The position numbers and the translations under genes are program-made. DNA of 64,000 nt from Acetobacter sicerae (GTDB taxonomy: Bacteria > Pseudomonadota > Alphaproteobacteria > Acetobacterales > Acetobacteraceae): assembly GCF_011516765.1 (NCBI RefSeq), contig NZ_JAAABN010000002.1, positions 124,001 through 188,000 of the forward strand, written 5' to 3'. Position 1 is the stretch's first letter. Each line of letters begins with the position of its first letter. The notes under the pieces are model-generated. The model saw only the letters and a list, made by a program, of their open reading frames with translations, was not told the DNA's origin and did not search any database. Below are positions 1-9,678 of the stretch, one piece after another.

Positions 1-2258
1 GCCGAAAGCCGGTTGAGGTCGGTCAGTCCCGCTGCGGCCTGCATACGGGTTGCCCGCAGGAGAATGTGGTCGGGATCGTATTTGAGCAGAACGTCATACA
101 GAAGATCGGTGCTCATGGTCATTTGCCGCCGACTTTTCTCACGACCGGGGAGATTACGGTCAACAAGCCCGGAAATCAGCGCCACTTCGCGAAAGGTGCG
201 CCGCAGCATGGCGCTTTTATCGAGCCATTCCTGCAGGTTGTCGCCCAGCAACTGCTCGCTGAAAAGGTCATCAATATTTTCAGGCGGATGGACCGACCAG
301 CATGCCAGCGCATAGTCATTTGCGACGAAGCCAAGAGGCGCAGCCCCGGTCTGTTCAAGTCTGTTCGTTAAAAGCATTCCCAGAGTCTGATGGGCATTAC
401 GTCCTTCAAAAGCATAACAGATCAGATAATATCTTTTCTTATAGGAAAATGTTTCAATCAGAAGTCCCTCCGGGGCTGGCAGACGGGAATAGCGTTCCTG
501 TTTCTGCAGCCAGTTCTGAACCGTTTCAGGGAGATCAGACCACAGCGAGCGCGTACTCAGAATTGTCAGAACCCGTTTCGCCAGATTGGATGAGATGGAC
601 AGGCGATTGCCGCCATATACAGGCACACGGGGATTCTGCCCTCGACCGGCAGCGACCTGAACATTCGTGTCCTGCATGCCCAGAAATTCAAACAGCCCTC
701 CACCAAGCAGGAACGTGTCACCGGGCAGAAGCGTGGACGCGAAAAACTCGTCTATCTCACCACAGTATTTCCCTTGCCGTGTTCTGACGCGCAGCAACGG
801 AGAGGCGACAATCGTACCGATATTCATGCGATACTGTTTTATGATCTTCTCGTTACGGACCCAGATCTGGCCCAGATCGTTACGAAACAGACGTCGATGC
901 CGGTCATAGGAACGCAGCGCATAACCGCCGTCCTCCACAAACCGGAGAACATCTTCAAAATCCTGAAGCGATAAATTCTGGTAAGGCGCGGAGCGGCGAA
1001 CTTCTTCGTAAAGTTGCTTTGGATCAAACGGTCCCGCACACGCCGTGCCGAGAATATGCTGGGCCAGCACATCAAAGGTGCCTGCCCGTGGCGGCTCGCC
1101 ATCCAGATCGTGTTGCAGAACCGCATCTCTGGCTGCTTCGCACTCAATAACCTCCCAGCGGTTGGCTGGAGCAATCAGGGCGCGTGACGGTTCATCCATG
1201 CGGTGATTGGCACGACCAATGCGCTGGGTAAGCCGCGCCACTTCTTTCGGCGCGCCAACCTGTATGATCTTATCGACATCGCCCCAGTCCAGCCCCAGAT
1301 CGAGGGAAGAAGTCGCAACGACAGCCCGAAGCGCGCTGTTGGCCATGGCCTCTTCAATACGGGCACGGTGCGCCCCATCAAGACTGCCATGGTGAAGCCC
1401 GATTGGCAGATTGTCTGTATTCTCCTTCCACAGAGCCTGAAACAGAAGTTCAGCCTGCGCCCTGCTGTTTACAAAAACGATGGTCAGTCGGGCCTGCTGA
1501 ATGGCTTTCAGAATGGCGCTCGCGCTTCCAAGTCCCATATGACCGGACCAGGGAAAATAGCCGCCGCTATCCGGCATGAGCAGACTGATATCCGGCGCAG
1601 CCCCTTCCTCCGCGATGATGGTCCGCACGTCGGAAGCTTTTCCGGTCGGCGACACCCAGGCGGCCATGGATGCAGGATGCGCCACGGTGGCCGATAACCC
1701 GCAGCATTGCAGCGCCGGCGCCATCGCATACAGGCGCGTGGCGCACAGGGCGAGCTGATCGCCTCTTTTGGTGCCTGCAAGCGCATGAACCTCGTCTATG
1801 ACAAGACGTTTCAGCGATTGAAAATAGGCCGCCGCTTCCGGGTAGGACAGAAGCAAAGCCAGACTTTCCGGTGTGGTCAGCAGGATATGCGGTGGTGTTT
1901 TCTGCTGACGCCGGCGCTGGCTGGCGGAAGTGTCGCCTGTCCGCACCTCAACCCGAACGGGAAGCCCCATTTCAGCAACGGGTCGGGCAAGGCTCTGCGC
2001 GACATTGTTCGAAAGCGCTTTCAGAGGGCTGATATAAAGCGTGTGGAGATGGGGAGAAGGGTCCTTGTCGCCCGCAAGGTCGATCAGGCTTGGAAGAAAG
2101 CCAGCCAGTGTCTTGCCTCCGCCGGTCGGCGCGATGAGCAAAGCTGATACGCCATCCCGCGCCGCCTGGACTGTGGCAAACTGGTGACGGCGGGGCGTCC
2201 ATCCCTGCCGGTCAAACCAGCTCTGGAAGAGCGGAGGAAGTTCTGTGATCATCTTCAT
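1..2258 (-). CDS. Lhr-type ligase-associated ATP-dependent DNA helicase (3' end cut by window edge)
   Basis: The reading frame is open from an ATG at 2258 to the left edge, about 752 codons with no stop, so the C-terminus lies outside the window. It is a superfamily 2 helicase of the Lhr-core type: the N-terminus carries a Walker A motif (APTGGGKT, ending near residue 50), a DEVH box near residue 156, a SAT motif, and a helicase C domain ending in the QRIGRANHR arginine-finger motif. Family members translocate 3'-5' on single-stranded DNA and unwind duplexes. It is divergent, across only 68 bp, from a nuclease and an ATP-dependent ligase, which matches the bacterial Lhr/Exo/Lig repair cluster known from Pseudomonas putida. 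An alternative ATG lies two codons downstream; neither has a strong Shine-Dalgarno sequence. Confidence 0.9.
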   Translation of the reverse strand, partial: MKMITELPPLFQSWFDRQGWTPRRHQFATVQAARDGVSALLIAPTGGGKTLAGFLPSLIDLAGDKDPSPHLHTLYISPLKALSNNVAQSLARPVAEMGLPVRVEVRTGDTSASQRRRQQKTPPHILLTTPESLALLLSYPEAAAYFQSLKRLVIDEVHALAGTKRGDQLALCATRLYAMAPALQCCGLSATVAHPASMAAWVSPTGKASDVRTIIAEEGAAPDISLLMPDSGGYFPWSGHMGLGSASAILKAIQQARLTIVFVNSRAQAELLFQALWKENTDNLPIGLHHGSLDGAHRARIEEAMANSALRAVVATSSLDLGLDWGDVDKIIQVGAPKEVARLTQRIGRANHRMDEPSRALIAPANRWEVIECEAARDAVLQHDLDGEPPRAGTFDVLAQHILGTACAGPFDPKQLYEEVRRSAPYQNLSLQDFEDVLRFVEDGGYALRSYDRHRRLFRNDLGQIWVRNEKIIKQYRMNIGTIVASPLLRVRTRQGKYCGEIDEFFASTLLPGDTFLLGGGLFEFLGMQDTNVQVAAGRGQNPRVPVYGGNRLSISSNLAKRVLTILSTRSLWSDLPETVQNWLQKQERYSRLPAPEGLLIETFSYKKRYYLICYAFEGRNAHQTLGMLLTNRLEQTGAAPLGFVANDYALACWSVHPPENIDDLFSEQLLGDNLQEWLDKSAMLRRTFREVALISGLVDRNLPGREKSRRQMTMSTDLLYDVLLKYDPDHILLRATRMQAAAGLTDLNRLS

Positions 2259-2326
2259 GAGGAACGCACAGGCGTTTCAGGGGTTCTGTAAGAGAGAACA
2301 AATAGTGAGACAACAAAGGGTTGGGC

Positions 2327-3349
2327 ATGGATTGGCTGGAACTGAAACCTGAAGGCCTGTTCTGCAAGCCGGGGAATTTTTATATTGATCCACTCCGTCC
2401 CGTATCCCGTGCGGTCATCACCCATGGCCATTCCGATCATGCCCGCCCCTATCACCAGCACGTCATCGGCACGCCAGAGACACTTGCCATCATGCGTTTG
2501 CGCATGGGCGAAGAGCGGGCAGGCGCCCACCAGCAGGCGCTGACATACGGCGAGTGTGTGACGCAGGACGATGTGCGGCTCTGGCTGGCGCCCGCCGGGC
2601 ATGTGTTGGGAAGCGCTCAGGTGGTCTTGGAGTATCAGGGACAGCGCGCAGTCGTCAGCGGCGATTATAAACGGGCCGCAGACCCGACCTGCCGTCCGTT
2701 CGAAGTTGTTCCCTGCGATCTCTTTGTGACCGAAGCGACATTCGCGCTTCCGGTTTTCCGGCTCCCTGATCCCAGACACGAGATCGCCAAACTGCTCCAT
2801 GACGTCAGGCTGTTTCCAGAACGAACCCATGTCGTGGGGTGTTATGCGCTCGGGAAATGCCAGCGGCTGATCGCCCTGCTGCGGGAGGAAGGCTATCACG
2901 AGCCTCTGTGGCTGCATGGTGCGCTGCTCCCGATGTGTCAGCTCTACGAAAGCTTCGGCGTGCCGCTGGGCATACTCAACTCCGCTACGGTCGCCCGCAA
3001 GGAAGAGCTTCGGGGAGGCATCGTGCTGGCCCCTCCCTCCGCCATTGCCGACCGATGGGCGCGACGGCTCCCCGAGCCGGTGGTGTGTCTGACGTCCGGT
3101 TGGATGCATATCCGACAGCGCGCCAAGGCGCGTGGGGTCGAACTTCCGCTCGTCATCAGTGACCATGCCGACTGGGACGCCCTGCTCGACACCTGTCAGG
3201 CGACGGGCGCGTCCGAAGTCTGGGTCACCCATGGCCGGGAAGACGCCCTGATCCACGCATTGGGACAGATGGGCATCAAGGGTCGTGCGCTCAGACTGGT
3301 GGGATATGAAGAAGAGGACGAAACGTCTTATGGGGAGGCTGCGGCATGA
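2327..3349 (+). CDS. Ligase-associated DNA exonuclease (metallo-beta-lactamase fold)
   Basis: This 340-residue protein belongs to the metallo-beta-lactamase/beta-CASP-like nucleases found next to bacterial ATP-dependent ligases. The metal-binding motif THGHSDH lies at residues 32-38, and the expected downstream pieces follow (GHVLGSAQV, SGDYK, and a late ISDHADW histidine motif). I start at the ATG at 2327 because AAAGGG sits about six bases upstream; a TTG two codons earlier is possible. Its stop overlaps the ligase start in an ATGA junction, so the two are translationally coupled. Together with the divergent helicase it should act in DNA end processing. The nuclease assignment rests on family and context, since this fold also includes RNA-processing enzymes. 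Confidence 0.88.
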   Translation: MDWLELKPEGLFCKPGNFYIDPLRPVSRAVITHGHSDHARPYHQHVIGTPETLAIMRLRMGEERAGAHQQALTYGECVTQDDVRLWLAPAGHVLGSAQVVLEYQGQRAVVSGDYKRAADPTCRPFEVVPCDLFVTEATFALPVFRLPDPRHEIAKLLHDVRLFPERTHVVGCYALGKCQRLIALLREEGYHEPLWLHGALLPMCQLYESFGVPLGILNSATVARKEELRGGIVLAPPSAIADRWARRLPEPVVCLTSGWMHIRQRAKARGVELPLVISDHADWDALLDTCQATGASEVWVTHGREDALIHALGQMGIKGRALRLVGYEEEDETSYGEAAA

Positions 3350-4938
3350 TTGCCTTTGCCGCCCTGCTTGAACGTCTTGCCTTCACCCCATCCCGCAACA
3401 TGAAGATTGCTCTTTTGAAAGAGTATTTCTCGATGGCGTCCGACCCTGACCGTGGCTACGCGCTGGCGGCCATGGCGGGCACTCTCTCCTTCGCGTCGGC
3501 CAAACCCGCGATGTTGCGGGCGCTGGCCATGGAGCGCATTGATCCGCAACTTTTCGCCTGGTCCTACGACTATGTCGGCGATCTGGCGGAAACGGTCGCC
3601 CTGATCTGGCAGGCGGACCAGAACGAATCTTCATATGCCCCACCTACTCTGACGGAAGTGGTGGAGACCCTTCGGGATATTACCAGAACAGAAGTCCCTG
3701 CCGTTATTACAGGGTGGCTGGACAGTTCTCACGTTTCTTCACGCTACGCTCTTCTGAAACTGATCACCGGTTCCCTGCGCGTGGGCGCATCAGCACGTCT
3801 GGCCAAAACCGCGCTTGCCGAAATGGCCAGTCTTACACCCGATGAAATCGAGGAAGTCTGGCACGGCCTGGAAGCGCCTTACACGCCCCTGTTCCACTGG
3901 ATCGAAGGGAAAGGTCCACGGCCCGACCCGAAAGATGCTCCGGTTTTCCGTCCTCCCATGCTGGCTCAGCCACTTGAAGGCGTGGATCTCGCGACTTTTA
4001 CCCCTTCTGAATGGCGTGCGGAATGGAAATGGGACGGCATCCGGGTGCAGCTTGTCGCCACCCCGGACGGAGAACGCGTTTACACCCGTACAGCAGAAGA
4101 TATTGGCAAGGCGTTTCCCGAACTTCTGACTGTCATGAGTGACATTGGCAGTCAGGTTGTTCTTGATGGCGAACTTCTTGTGATTCACGATGATGAGGTC
4201 GCGCCTTTCGCCATCCTGCAGCAGCGCCTCAACCGGAAAGCACCGACTGCCGCCATGCTGCGAGACTATCCGGCGGGTGTCCGGCTTTACGATATTCTGT
4301 TTGAGGATGGAGAAGATCTGCGGTCCCTCCCCTTCGATCTCCGCCGCGCCCGACTGGAAAGCTGGTTTGCACGGGTGCAGCCGCCTCGTATGACGCTTTC
4401 GGAACTGATTCCGTTTTCCGACTTCAGTGAACTGGCTGTCCTGCGAGAGAATGCCAGAAGTGAAGGCATCGAGGGGCTGATGCTGAAAAAAGCTGACAGT
4501 CTCTACGTGCCCGGCCGCCCGCGAGGACCGTGGTGGAAATGGAAGCGCGAACCTCTGACAGTGGATGCTGTCGTCATGTATGCCCAGCGCGGTCACGGCA
4601 AGCGCAGCAGTTTCTACTCGGACTTCACGTTCGGCCTGTGGCGCACTGTTGAAGACCGGCGCGAGCTGGTCCCGATCGGTAAAGCCTATTCCGGATTTAC
4701 TGACGAAGAACTGAAGTTTCTTGATAAATGGGTGCGTGATCACACTGTCGGGCGTTTCGGACCGGTCAGGGAAATCGAGAAAAATCTTGTGCTGGAAATA
4801 GCGTTTGACGCGGCACAGTATTCCAGCAGGCACAAGAGCGGTGTGGCCTTGCGGTTTCCAAGAGTGTCGCGCATCCGGCAGGACAAACCGGCGGATGAGG
4901 CAGATACGCTGGAGGCGTTCGTAACGGCGTTTCTTTGA
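3346..4938 (+). CDS. ATP-dependent DNA ligase (LigB/LigC-like, repair associated)
   Basis: The 530-residue protein has an N-terminal DNA-binding region (about 1-200), a nucleotidyltransferase domain and a C-terminal OB fold. The adenylation motif is KWDG with the lysine at residue 228. LDGELL (motif III-like), EGLMLKK (motif IV) and WWKWKR (motif V) follow in order. This is the stand-alone ATP ligase of alphaproteobacteria, distinct from the essential NAD-dependent LigA. It joins nicks after repair, probably handing over from the coupled exonuclease, whose stop codon it overlaps by four bases. Length and motif order are normal for the family and I see no disruption. Confidence 0.93.
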   Translation: MIAFAALLERLAFTPSRNMKIALLKEYFSMASDPDRGYALAAMAGTLSFASAKPAMLRALAMERIDPQLFAWSYDYVGDLAETVALIWQADQNESSYAPPTLTEVVETLRDITRTEVPAVITGWLDSSHVSSRYALLKLITGSLRVGASARLAKTALAEMASLTPDEIEEVWHGLEAPYTPLFHWIEGKGPRPDPKDAPVFRPPMLAQPLEGVDLATFTPSEWRAEWKWDGIRVQLVATPDGERVYTRTAEDIGKAFPELLTVMSDIGSQVVLDGELLVIHDDEVAPFAILQQRLNRKAPTAAMLRDYPAGVRLYDILFEDGEDLRSLPFDLRRARLESWFARVQPPRMTLSELIPFSDFSELAVLRENARSEGIEGLMLKKADSLYVPGRPRGPWWKWKREPLTVDAVVMYAQRGHGKRSSFYSDFTFGLWRTVEDRRELVPIGKAYSGFTDEELKFLDKWVRDHTVGRFGPVREIEKNLVLEIAFDAAQYSSRHKSGVALRFPRVSRIRQDKPADEADTLEAFVTAFL

Positions 4939-5063
4939 GGAAATGCTGTTGCGACGCCGCGTAGAATAGCGGGCGGTGTGCAGCAAGCGTAGCGCCCGTC
5001 TTCAAACTTATGCAGACTTCCCGATCAATGAGTGACCGGGATTTATGAGCCCAAGAATGGAGA

Positions 5064-5096
5064 AACCCCGGAACAGATGATCTGTCCCGGGGTTTT
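5064..5096 (+). terminator. Rho-independent terminator downstream of the ligase
   Basis: Two 14-base arms (5064-5077 and 5081-5094) pair with one mismatch around a 3-base loop. The second arm runs into TTTTCTTC on the plus strand. It lies 126 bp after the ligase stop and would end the exonuclease-ligase transcript. Confidence 0.8.
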
Positions 5097-5142
5097 CTTC
5101 TCAAGTGTCCACAGCCACGTTCTGGGATGGCTTTCCGTCCAA

Positions 5143-5180
5143 TGGCAGTTCGTCAAAAGAGTTTTTTGACGAACTGCCAA
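5143..5180. repeat. Long inverted repeat between ligase and acnB 3' ends
   Basis: TGGCAGTTCGTCAAAA and its complement flank a very short loop, forming a hairpin of about 15 pairs. It sits just 3' of acnB on the minus strand. There is no clear T-run outside the stem, so a terminator or transcript-stabilising role for acnB is only probable. Confidence 0.55.
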
Positions 5181-5211
5181 TCCCTCAAATCTCAAGGGTC
5201 AGAAGCGGTTT

Positions 5212-8001
5212 TCAGTAATGGACAGATGCGGAATCAATCAGAGGCGCTTTGGGCGGAGCGAATGTGGTCAGATCAATGCCTTCCACGGCCGCCATGTATT
5301 CCTCGTTGCTCGGTGTACGACCCAGGATCGCAGACAGCACCACGACCGGGGTTGAGGCCAGAAGCGATTCACCCTTCTTGGTCCCGGAATCTTCTACGAC
5401 ACGACCTTGGAACAGACGGGTCGACGTCGCCAGAACGGTATCGCCCTTTTCTGCTTTTTCCTGATTGCCCATGCACAGATTGCAGCCCGGACGCTCCAGA
5501 TAGAGGATGTTTTCATACTCGGTGCGCGGAGCATTTTTCGGGTGTGAGTCGTCAAATTCGAAGCCGGAATAACGCTCCAGAATTTCCCAGTCCCCTTCGG
5601 CCTTCAGTTCGTCAATAATATTGTAGGTCGGGGCAGCCACGACGAGCGGAGCATTGAACTCCACCTTCCCTTTTGCCTTCTCAATATTCTTGAGCATCTG
5701 GGCCACGATTTTCATATCGCCCTTATGCACCATGCAGGAGCCCACGAACCCGAGATCCACCTTCTTGGTGCCGCCATAGTAAGAAACCGGGCGGATTGTA
5801 TCGTGGGTATAGCGCTTGGACACATCCTTGTTGTTGACATCGGGATCAGCGATCATGGGTTCATTGATCACGTCGAGATCGACAACAACTTCGGCGAAGT
5901 ATTTCGCGTTGTCGTCCGGAGCAAGCGGGGGATTTTCGCCCGAGCGTATTCCGGCAATCCGTTTGTCAGCCTTGGCGATGAGCCCCTTCAGCGTGCCGGC
6001 GGCATTATCCATGCCTTTGTCGATCATGATCTGGATGCGCGACTTGGCGATTTCGAGCGATTCAATCAGAGCTTCAGCCTGAGAGATGCAGATGGAGGCC
6101 TTGGCCTTCATCTCGGCTGTCCAGTCGGTAAAGGTGAAGGCCTGGTCAGCAAGAAGTGTGCCAATATGCACTTCGATGATGCGGCCCTGAAACACGTTCT
6201 CGCTGCACTGCTTGAGCATCTGCGCCTGTGTCGCATGCACCACGTCACGGAAGTCCATGTGCGGCTGCATCGTGCCCTTGAACGTCACCTTGACCGACTG
6301 CGGGATCGGCATGGTCGCTTCGCCAGTGGCCAGAGCCAGCGCCACGGTGCCTGAGTCGGCGCCGAACGCCACGCCTTTGGACATGCGGGTGTGGCTGTCA
6401 CCACCGATAATGATGTCCCAGTCACTCACGGTGAGGTCGTTCAGAACCTTGTGGATCACGTCCGTCATCGGGGGATAGACCCCCTTCGGATCGCGGGCCG
6501 TGATCAGACCGAAGTCGTTCATGAATTTCATGAGCTTCGGAATGTTCGCCTGCGCCTTCTTGTCCCAGACGGATGCCGTGTGACAGCCCGACTGATACGC
6601 GCCGTCCACCAGTGGCGAAATGACGGTAGCCGCCATCGCCTCAAGCTCCTGCGCGGTCATCAGGCCGGTGGTGTCCTGCGAACCGACGATGTTCACCTGC
6701 ACGCGAACGTCCGATCCTGCATGCAGAACCTTGCCCGGGGTCACGCCGACCGCGTTACGGTTGAAGATTTTCTCGACAGCGGTCAGACCCTGATTGTCGA
6801 TCGTGATCTCTTTGTTCGGCGCGAAAACGGTTGGTGCCGTGATCCCCAGTGTCTGGGCAGCAAATGTCTGGAGCTTCTTGCCGAAAACGATCGCATAAGA
6901 GCTGCCCGCCTTCATGAATTCCAGCTTCTGAGGTGTGAAGGACGCAGCGATATCGGCCAGTTCTTTGCCGTTCGCATCGCGAAGCTTCTTGTTCTTCACA
7001 TCGATATTGAGAATAGTGCCGGTCGCGACCGGGTATTTTTCCTCAAGGATGGGGTTACCATCGCTATTCAGAACCGGCTTGCCATCTGCATCGGTCTTTC
7101 TGACCCAGTTTTTCAGGTTGATGCCGATGCCACCGGTCACGTCAACGGTCGTCGCAAAGATCGGTGAAATGCCATTGGTGCCCGCGACGATCGGGGCGTA
7201 GTTGACGAATGGAACGTAGGGGCTGGCCTGCTTGCCGGTCCAGAGCGCCACGTTGTTCACGCCTGACATACGCGACGAACCGACGCCCATCGTGCCTTTT
7301 TCGGCGATCATCATCACGCGTGCATCGGGGTGCTGCTTCTGCAGCGCGACGATTTCCTGCTGGGCTGCCGGAGAGATCATGCACTGGCCGTGCAACTCGC
7401 GGTCCGAGCGTGAGTGCGCCTGATTGCCCGGCGACAGGAGATCGGTCGAAATATCGCCTTCAGCGGCGATGAAGGTGACGACCTTGATCTCGTCTTCAAC
7501 AGGCGGAAGTTTGGTGAAGAACTCGGCCTTGGCGTAGCTCTCAAGCACGTCCTTGGCGACGGCGTTGCCTGCCTTGTAGGCATCGCGCAGCCGGAACAGG
7601 TCGGCGTCGTAGAGGAAAACCTGTGTTTTCAGCACCTCACCTGCCTGTTTGGCGATCGCGGCGTTATCACCAAGAGCGATGTCGAGCAGAACCTTGACCG
7701 AGGGGCCGCCCTTCATGTGCGACAGCAGTTCAAGCGCGTAGGCGGGCGTGATCTCCGGGACGACCGTTTCGCCCTCGACGATCTTCTTCAGGAAGGCCGC
7801 CTTGACGCCAGCGGCGCTCGTGGTGCCCGGCAATGTGTTGTAAATGAAGAACTTGAGGGCGTCGGCCCGCTCCGCGTTACCCGCATCCTCAATCAATGCG
7901 ATGATGTCACGAACGAGGCCGCCGTCGTCGATCGGCTTGGGTGAAAGCCCCTGACTTTTTCGTTCCTTGATTTCGGTCAGGTAATCTGAGTAGGCGTTCA
8001 T
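5212..8001 (-). CDS. acnB: Aconitate hydratase B / 2-methylisocitrate dehydratase
   Basis: This 929-residue protein is an AcnB-type aconitase: an N-terminal HEAT-like domain, the swivel domain, then the three catalytic domains. It interconverts citrate and isocitrate in the TCA cycle and can serve in the methylcitrate cycle. The [4Fe-4S] ligands are visible as SCMVHKGD near residue 755 and GCNLCMGN near residue 840, and the substrate loop GDSHTRMSKG lies near residue 535. It is longer than the roughly 865 residues of the E. coli enzyme and belongs to the longer AcnB subgroup. The ATG at 8001 has a GGGA element six bases upstream. It stands alone, with its promoter in the gap to its right. Confidence 0.97.
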   Translation of the reverse strand: MNAYSDYLTEIKERKSQGLSPKPIDDGGLVRDIIALIEDAGNAERADALKFFIYNTLPGTTSAAGVKAAFLKKIVEGETVVPEITPAYALELLSHMKGGPSVKVLLDIALGDNAAIAKQAGEVLKTQVFLYDADLFRLRDAYKAGNAVAKDVLESYAKAEFFTKLPPVEDEIKVVTFIAAEGDISTDLLSPGNQAHSRSDRELHGQCMISPAAQQEIVALQKQHPDARVMMIAEKGTMGVGSSRMSGVNNVALWTGKQASPYVPFVNYAPIVAGTNGISPIFATTVDVTGGIGINLKNWVRKTDADGKPVLNSDGNPILEEKYPVATGTILNIDVKNKKLRDANGKELADIAASFTPQKLEFMKAGSSYAIVFGKKLQTFAAQTLGITAPTVFAPNKEITIDNQGLTAVEKIFNRNAVGVTPGKVLHAGSDVRVQVNIVGSQDTTGLMTAQELEAMAATVISPLVDGAYQSGCHTASVWDKKAQANIPKLMKFMNDFGLITARDPKGVYPPMTDVIHKVLNDLTVSDWDIIIGGDSHTRMSKGVAFGADSGTVALALATGEATMPIPQSVKVTFKGTMQPHMDFRDVVHATQAQMLKQCSENVFQGRIIEVHIGTLLADQAFTFTDWTAEMKAKASICISQAEALIESLEIAKSRIQIMIDKGMDNAAGTLKGLIAKADKRIAGIRSGENPPLAPDDNAKYFAEVVVDLDVINEPMIADPDVNNKDVSKRYTHDTIRPVSYYGGTKKVDLGFVGSCMVHKGDMKIVAQMLKNIEKAKGKVEFNAPLVVAAPTYNIIDELKAEGDWEILERYSGFEFDDSHPKNAPRTEYENILYLERPGCNLCMGNQEKAEKGDTVLATSTRLFQGRVVEDSGTKKGESLLASTPVVVLSAILGRTPSNEEYMAAVEGIDLTTFAPPKAPLIDSASVHY

Positions 8002-9009
8002 CGCAATCCCAACGTCATTGAGGTGTGTGGACCTGAAACACGGCCCTTTAAACCAGATATGGCTCAGTCGGCTCAGGGTTCTGTGAGACCCCGGTTACGC
8101 CAACGACTGCCGACTGACAAGGCACGGCAATTTGGCAGGACAGCCCATGAATTCCGCGGTTGTCGCCTGAATTCGGCACTCTGTCTTTTTCTTCAATCGG
8201 AGCCTGAACACCGTCGATTTCACCCCTGCCGTGCTGGTTTGATCTGACCGATGGCGTTGCATTTGTCATTTCAATTTTCCGGTACTGGGGAACGTGTCAG
8301 CTTCTCTGTTCCGTCATTCATCATCAGGGTGCTGTTGGTCATGGACCATTCAGTCATTTCCATGACGCATGGCAGGACATGTATCGAACAGGAAGATGGT
8401 GGCATTCATCATCGCTGTGAGCTTCTGCGGATCAAGGACGGGGAGAAACGGACCGCACGAAGACACAGCTAATGCCTCGCCCTACACGCAGGGACTGATG
8501 ATCGCATGGAGTGGTTGTCGGAACCTTACGGATGAGGTTCCTCATTACGGATTTCAAACAGGTTGATGAATGACTGAGTTAAGTAAGCTCTGGTGAGTTA
8601 ACGAAACTGGGGCAGATTATGACCTGCCTTGTTTTTATTGTGCGGTATCTGTTGATCTTTGGTCATTTATTTGAATGATCGACTTGGGGGGGGGAAGCTC
8701 TGCTACTAGTTTGGAAACTGCAGAAGCAGACAGCAGGTGAGATGGGAAGACATGTCTCATGTTATGCATTAATATGCTCAACTTCGAGGAACTGTTGCAT
8801 ATGCAAGCTTAAGAGGCGTCTCTCCAAATCGGCAGCAGCTTTTTGCCTCATACAAGGCTATGGCTGCCTTGCTTGTACAAGCCGTCCCAGTCCGAACTGC
8901 CCAGCTCGATGAATTAACGAAAAACCTCAAGGTCTCAGGGACTGATTTACCGAACGACGGTCTCAGGCCAAGAAATGCTTGCTCAGATCGGCGTTTGCTA
9001 ACCAGCGAG
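8002..9009. other. About 1 kb without a convincing gene (acnB upstream region and decayed DNA)
   Basis: The first 250 bp must hold the acnB promoter, though I cannot pick out clear boxes. The rest contains only short open frames on both strands (for example 8251-8472 plus and 8778-9047 minus) without a good ribosome binding site or a family I recognise. A run of nine G residues lies at 8686-8694. Codon usage and base composition shift away from the dense flanking genes, suggesting a decayed insertion. Confidence 0.5.
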
Positions 9010-9678
9010 TCAGATCCTTTTATCGAGCCGCCCTTCGATAAAAGCATTTACACATTCATAATGCCAGTTAGTTCGCGTACGAGTGGGAAACTCAATTAAA
9101 TTGCAGCAACGTGCATCGGGCTCGTTTCGAGAATTATAATAGATTGTTTTGGTGCCTCTGAGACCTTTCGTAAGTTTGCAAAACAAGGGCAGGTAATCTT
9201 TGCCCCCAAAAAAAGTGATAGGTTCTTCGGTGTCCGACGGTATGCTCCGAAAATCATCGAAAGGATCGTTTTTACTCCGATATTTAAACGGAGCCGATTT
9301 TTTCACAGATTTGCTGAACGTTATGTCATATTGTGGTGTCAGAAAATCTGCTCGGATCAGTCCCCATCCAGCAGACAAGATGTAGAGTTTCTCGATACCG
9401 ACATAATTTGCGAGGGATACATAGACGGGATTTTCATAGAGTTGATACGCGGGCAATAAGCCTAGAGGGTTGTTCCCCGGCTTTGCATTATACTGAGTGA
9501 GAATGTCACGCCAACTTAGTCCGCTGCTGGAAAAATCATCGGGGCGAGAAAAGGCAATGCCTTCTTCAGACGATGCTTTAGCTGGATCCGCAACGATCAT
9601 AACCTTCGTGCCGTCATCCCTTTTGAGATAGCCAGCATCCTTTCGTTTTCGTGCTGCGCACTGGATGACAGCAATCAT
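9010..9678 (-). CDS. Uncharacterised YaaA/DUF6884-like protein, second gene of a two-gene cassette
   Basis: The 222-residue protein starts MIAVIQCAARK, with a cysteine at position 7 where DUF6884/YaaA-like proteins have their conserved cysteine-lysine entry motif. It continues with LLPAYQLYENP (74-84), which resembles the PA..LY motif of that group. The strongly patterned stretch YILSAGWGLIRADFL (99-113) corresponds to the family's sAkyGl core. A final conserved-looking block is FFGGKDYLPLF (156-166). No catalytic function is established for it. The start codon overlaps the stop of the upstream GIY-YIG-like gene by one base (TAATG), so the two are coupled. I assign only the fold resemblance, and that from memory of sequence patterns. 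Confidence 0.7.
   Translation of the reverse strand: MIAVIQCAARKRKDAGYLKRDDGTKVMIVADPAKASSEEGIAFSRPDDFSSSGLSWRDILTQYNAKPGNNPLGLLPAYQLYENPVYVSLANYVGIEKLYILSAGWGLIRADFLTPQYDITFSKSVKKSAPFKYRSKNDPFDDFRSIPSDTEEPITFFGGKDYLPLFCKLTKGLRGTKTIYYNSRNEPDARCCNLIEFPTRTRTNWHYECVNAFIEGRLDKRI

Noticed and set aside
2255..3256. 333-codon minus-strand open frame across the exonuclease gene
   Set aside because: It is the antisense of a gene with clear MBL motifs; its translation is low in recognisable patterns and rich in shadow-type residues.
3790..4986. 398-codon minus-strand frame across the ligase
   Set aside because: Antisense shadow of the motif-complete ligase; no ribosome binding site or family resemblance.
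8778..9047. 89-codon minus-strand frame before the YaaA-like gene's end, considered as a transposase fragment
   Set aside because: I found no DDE or other transposase pattern and no ribosome binding site in either strand's frame.
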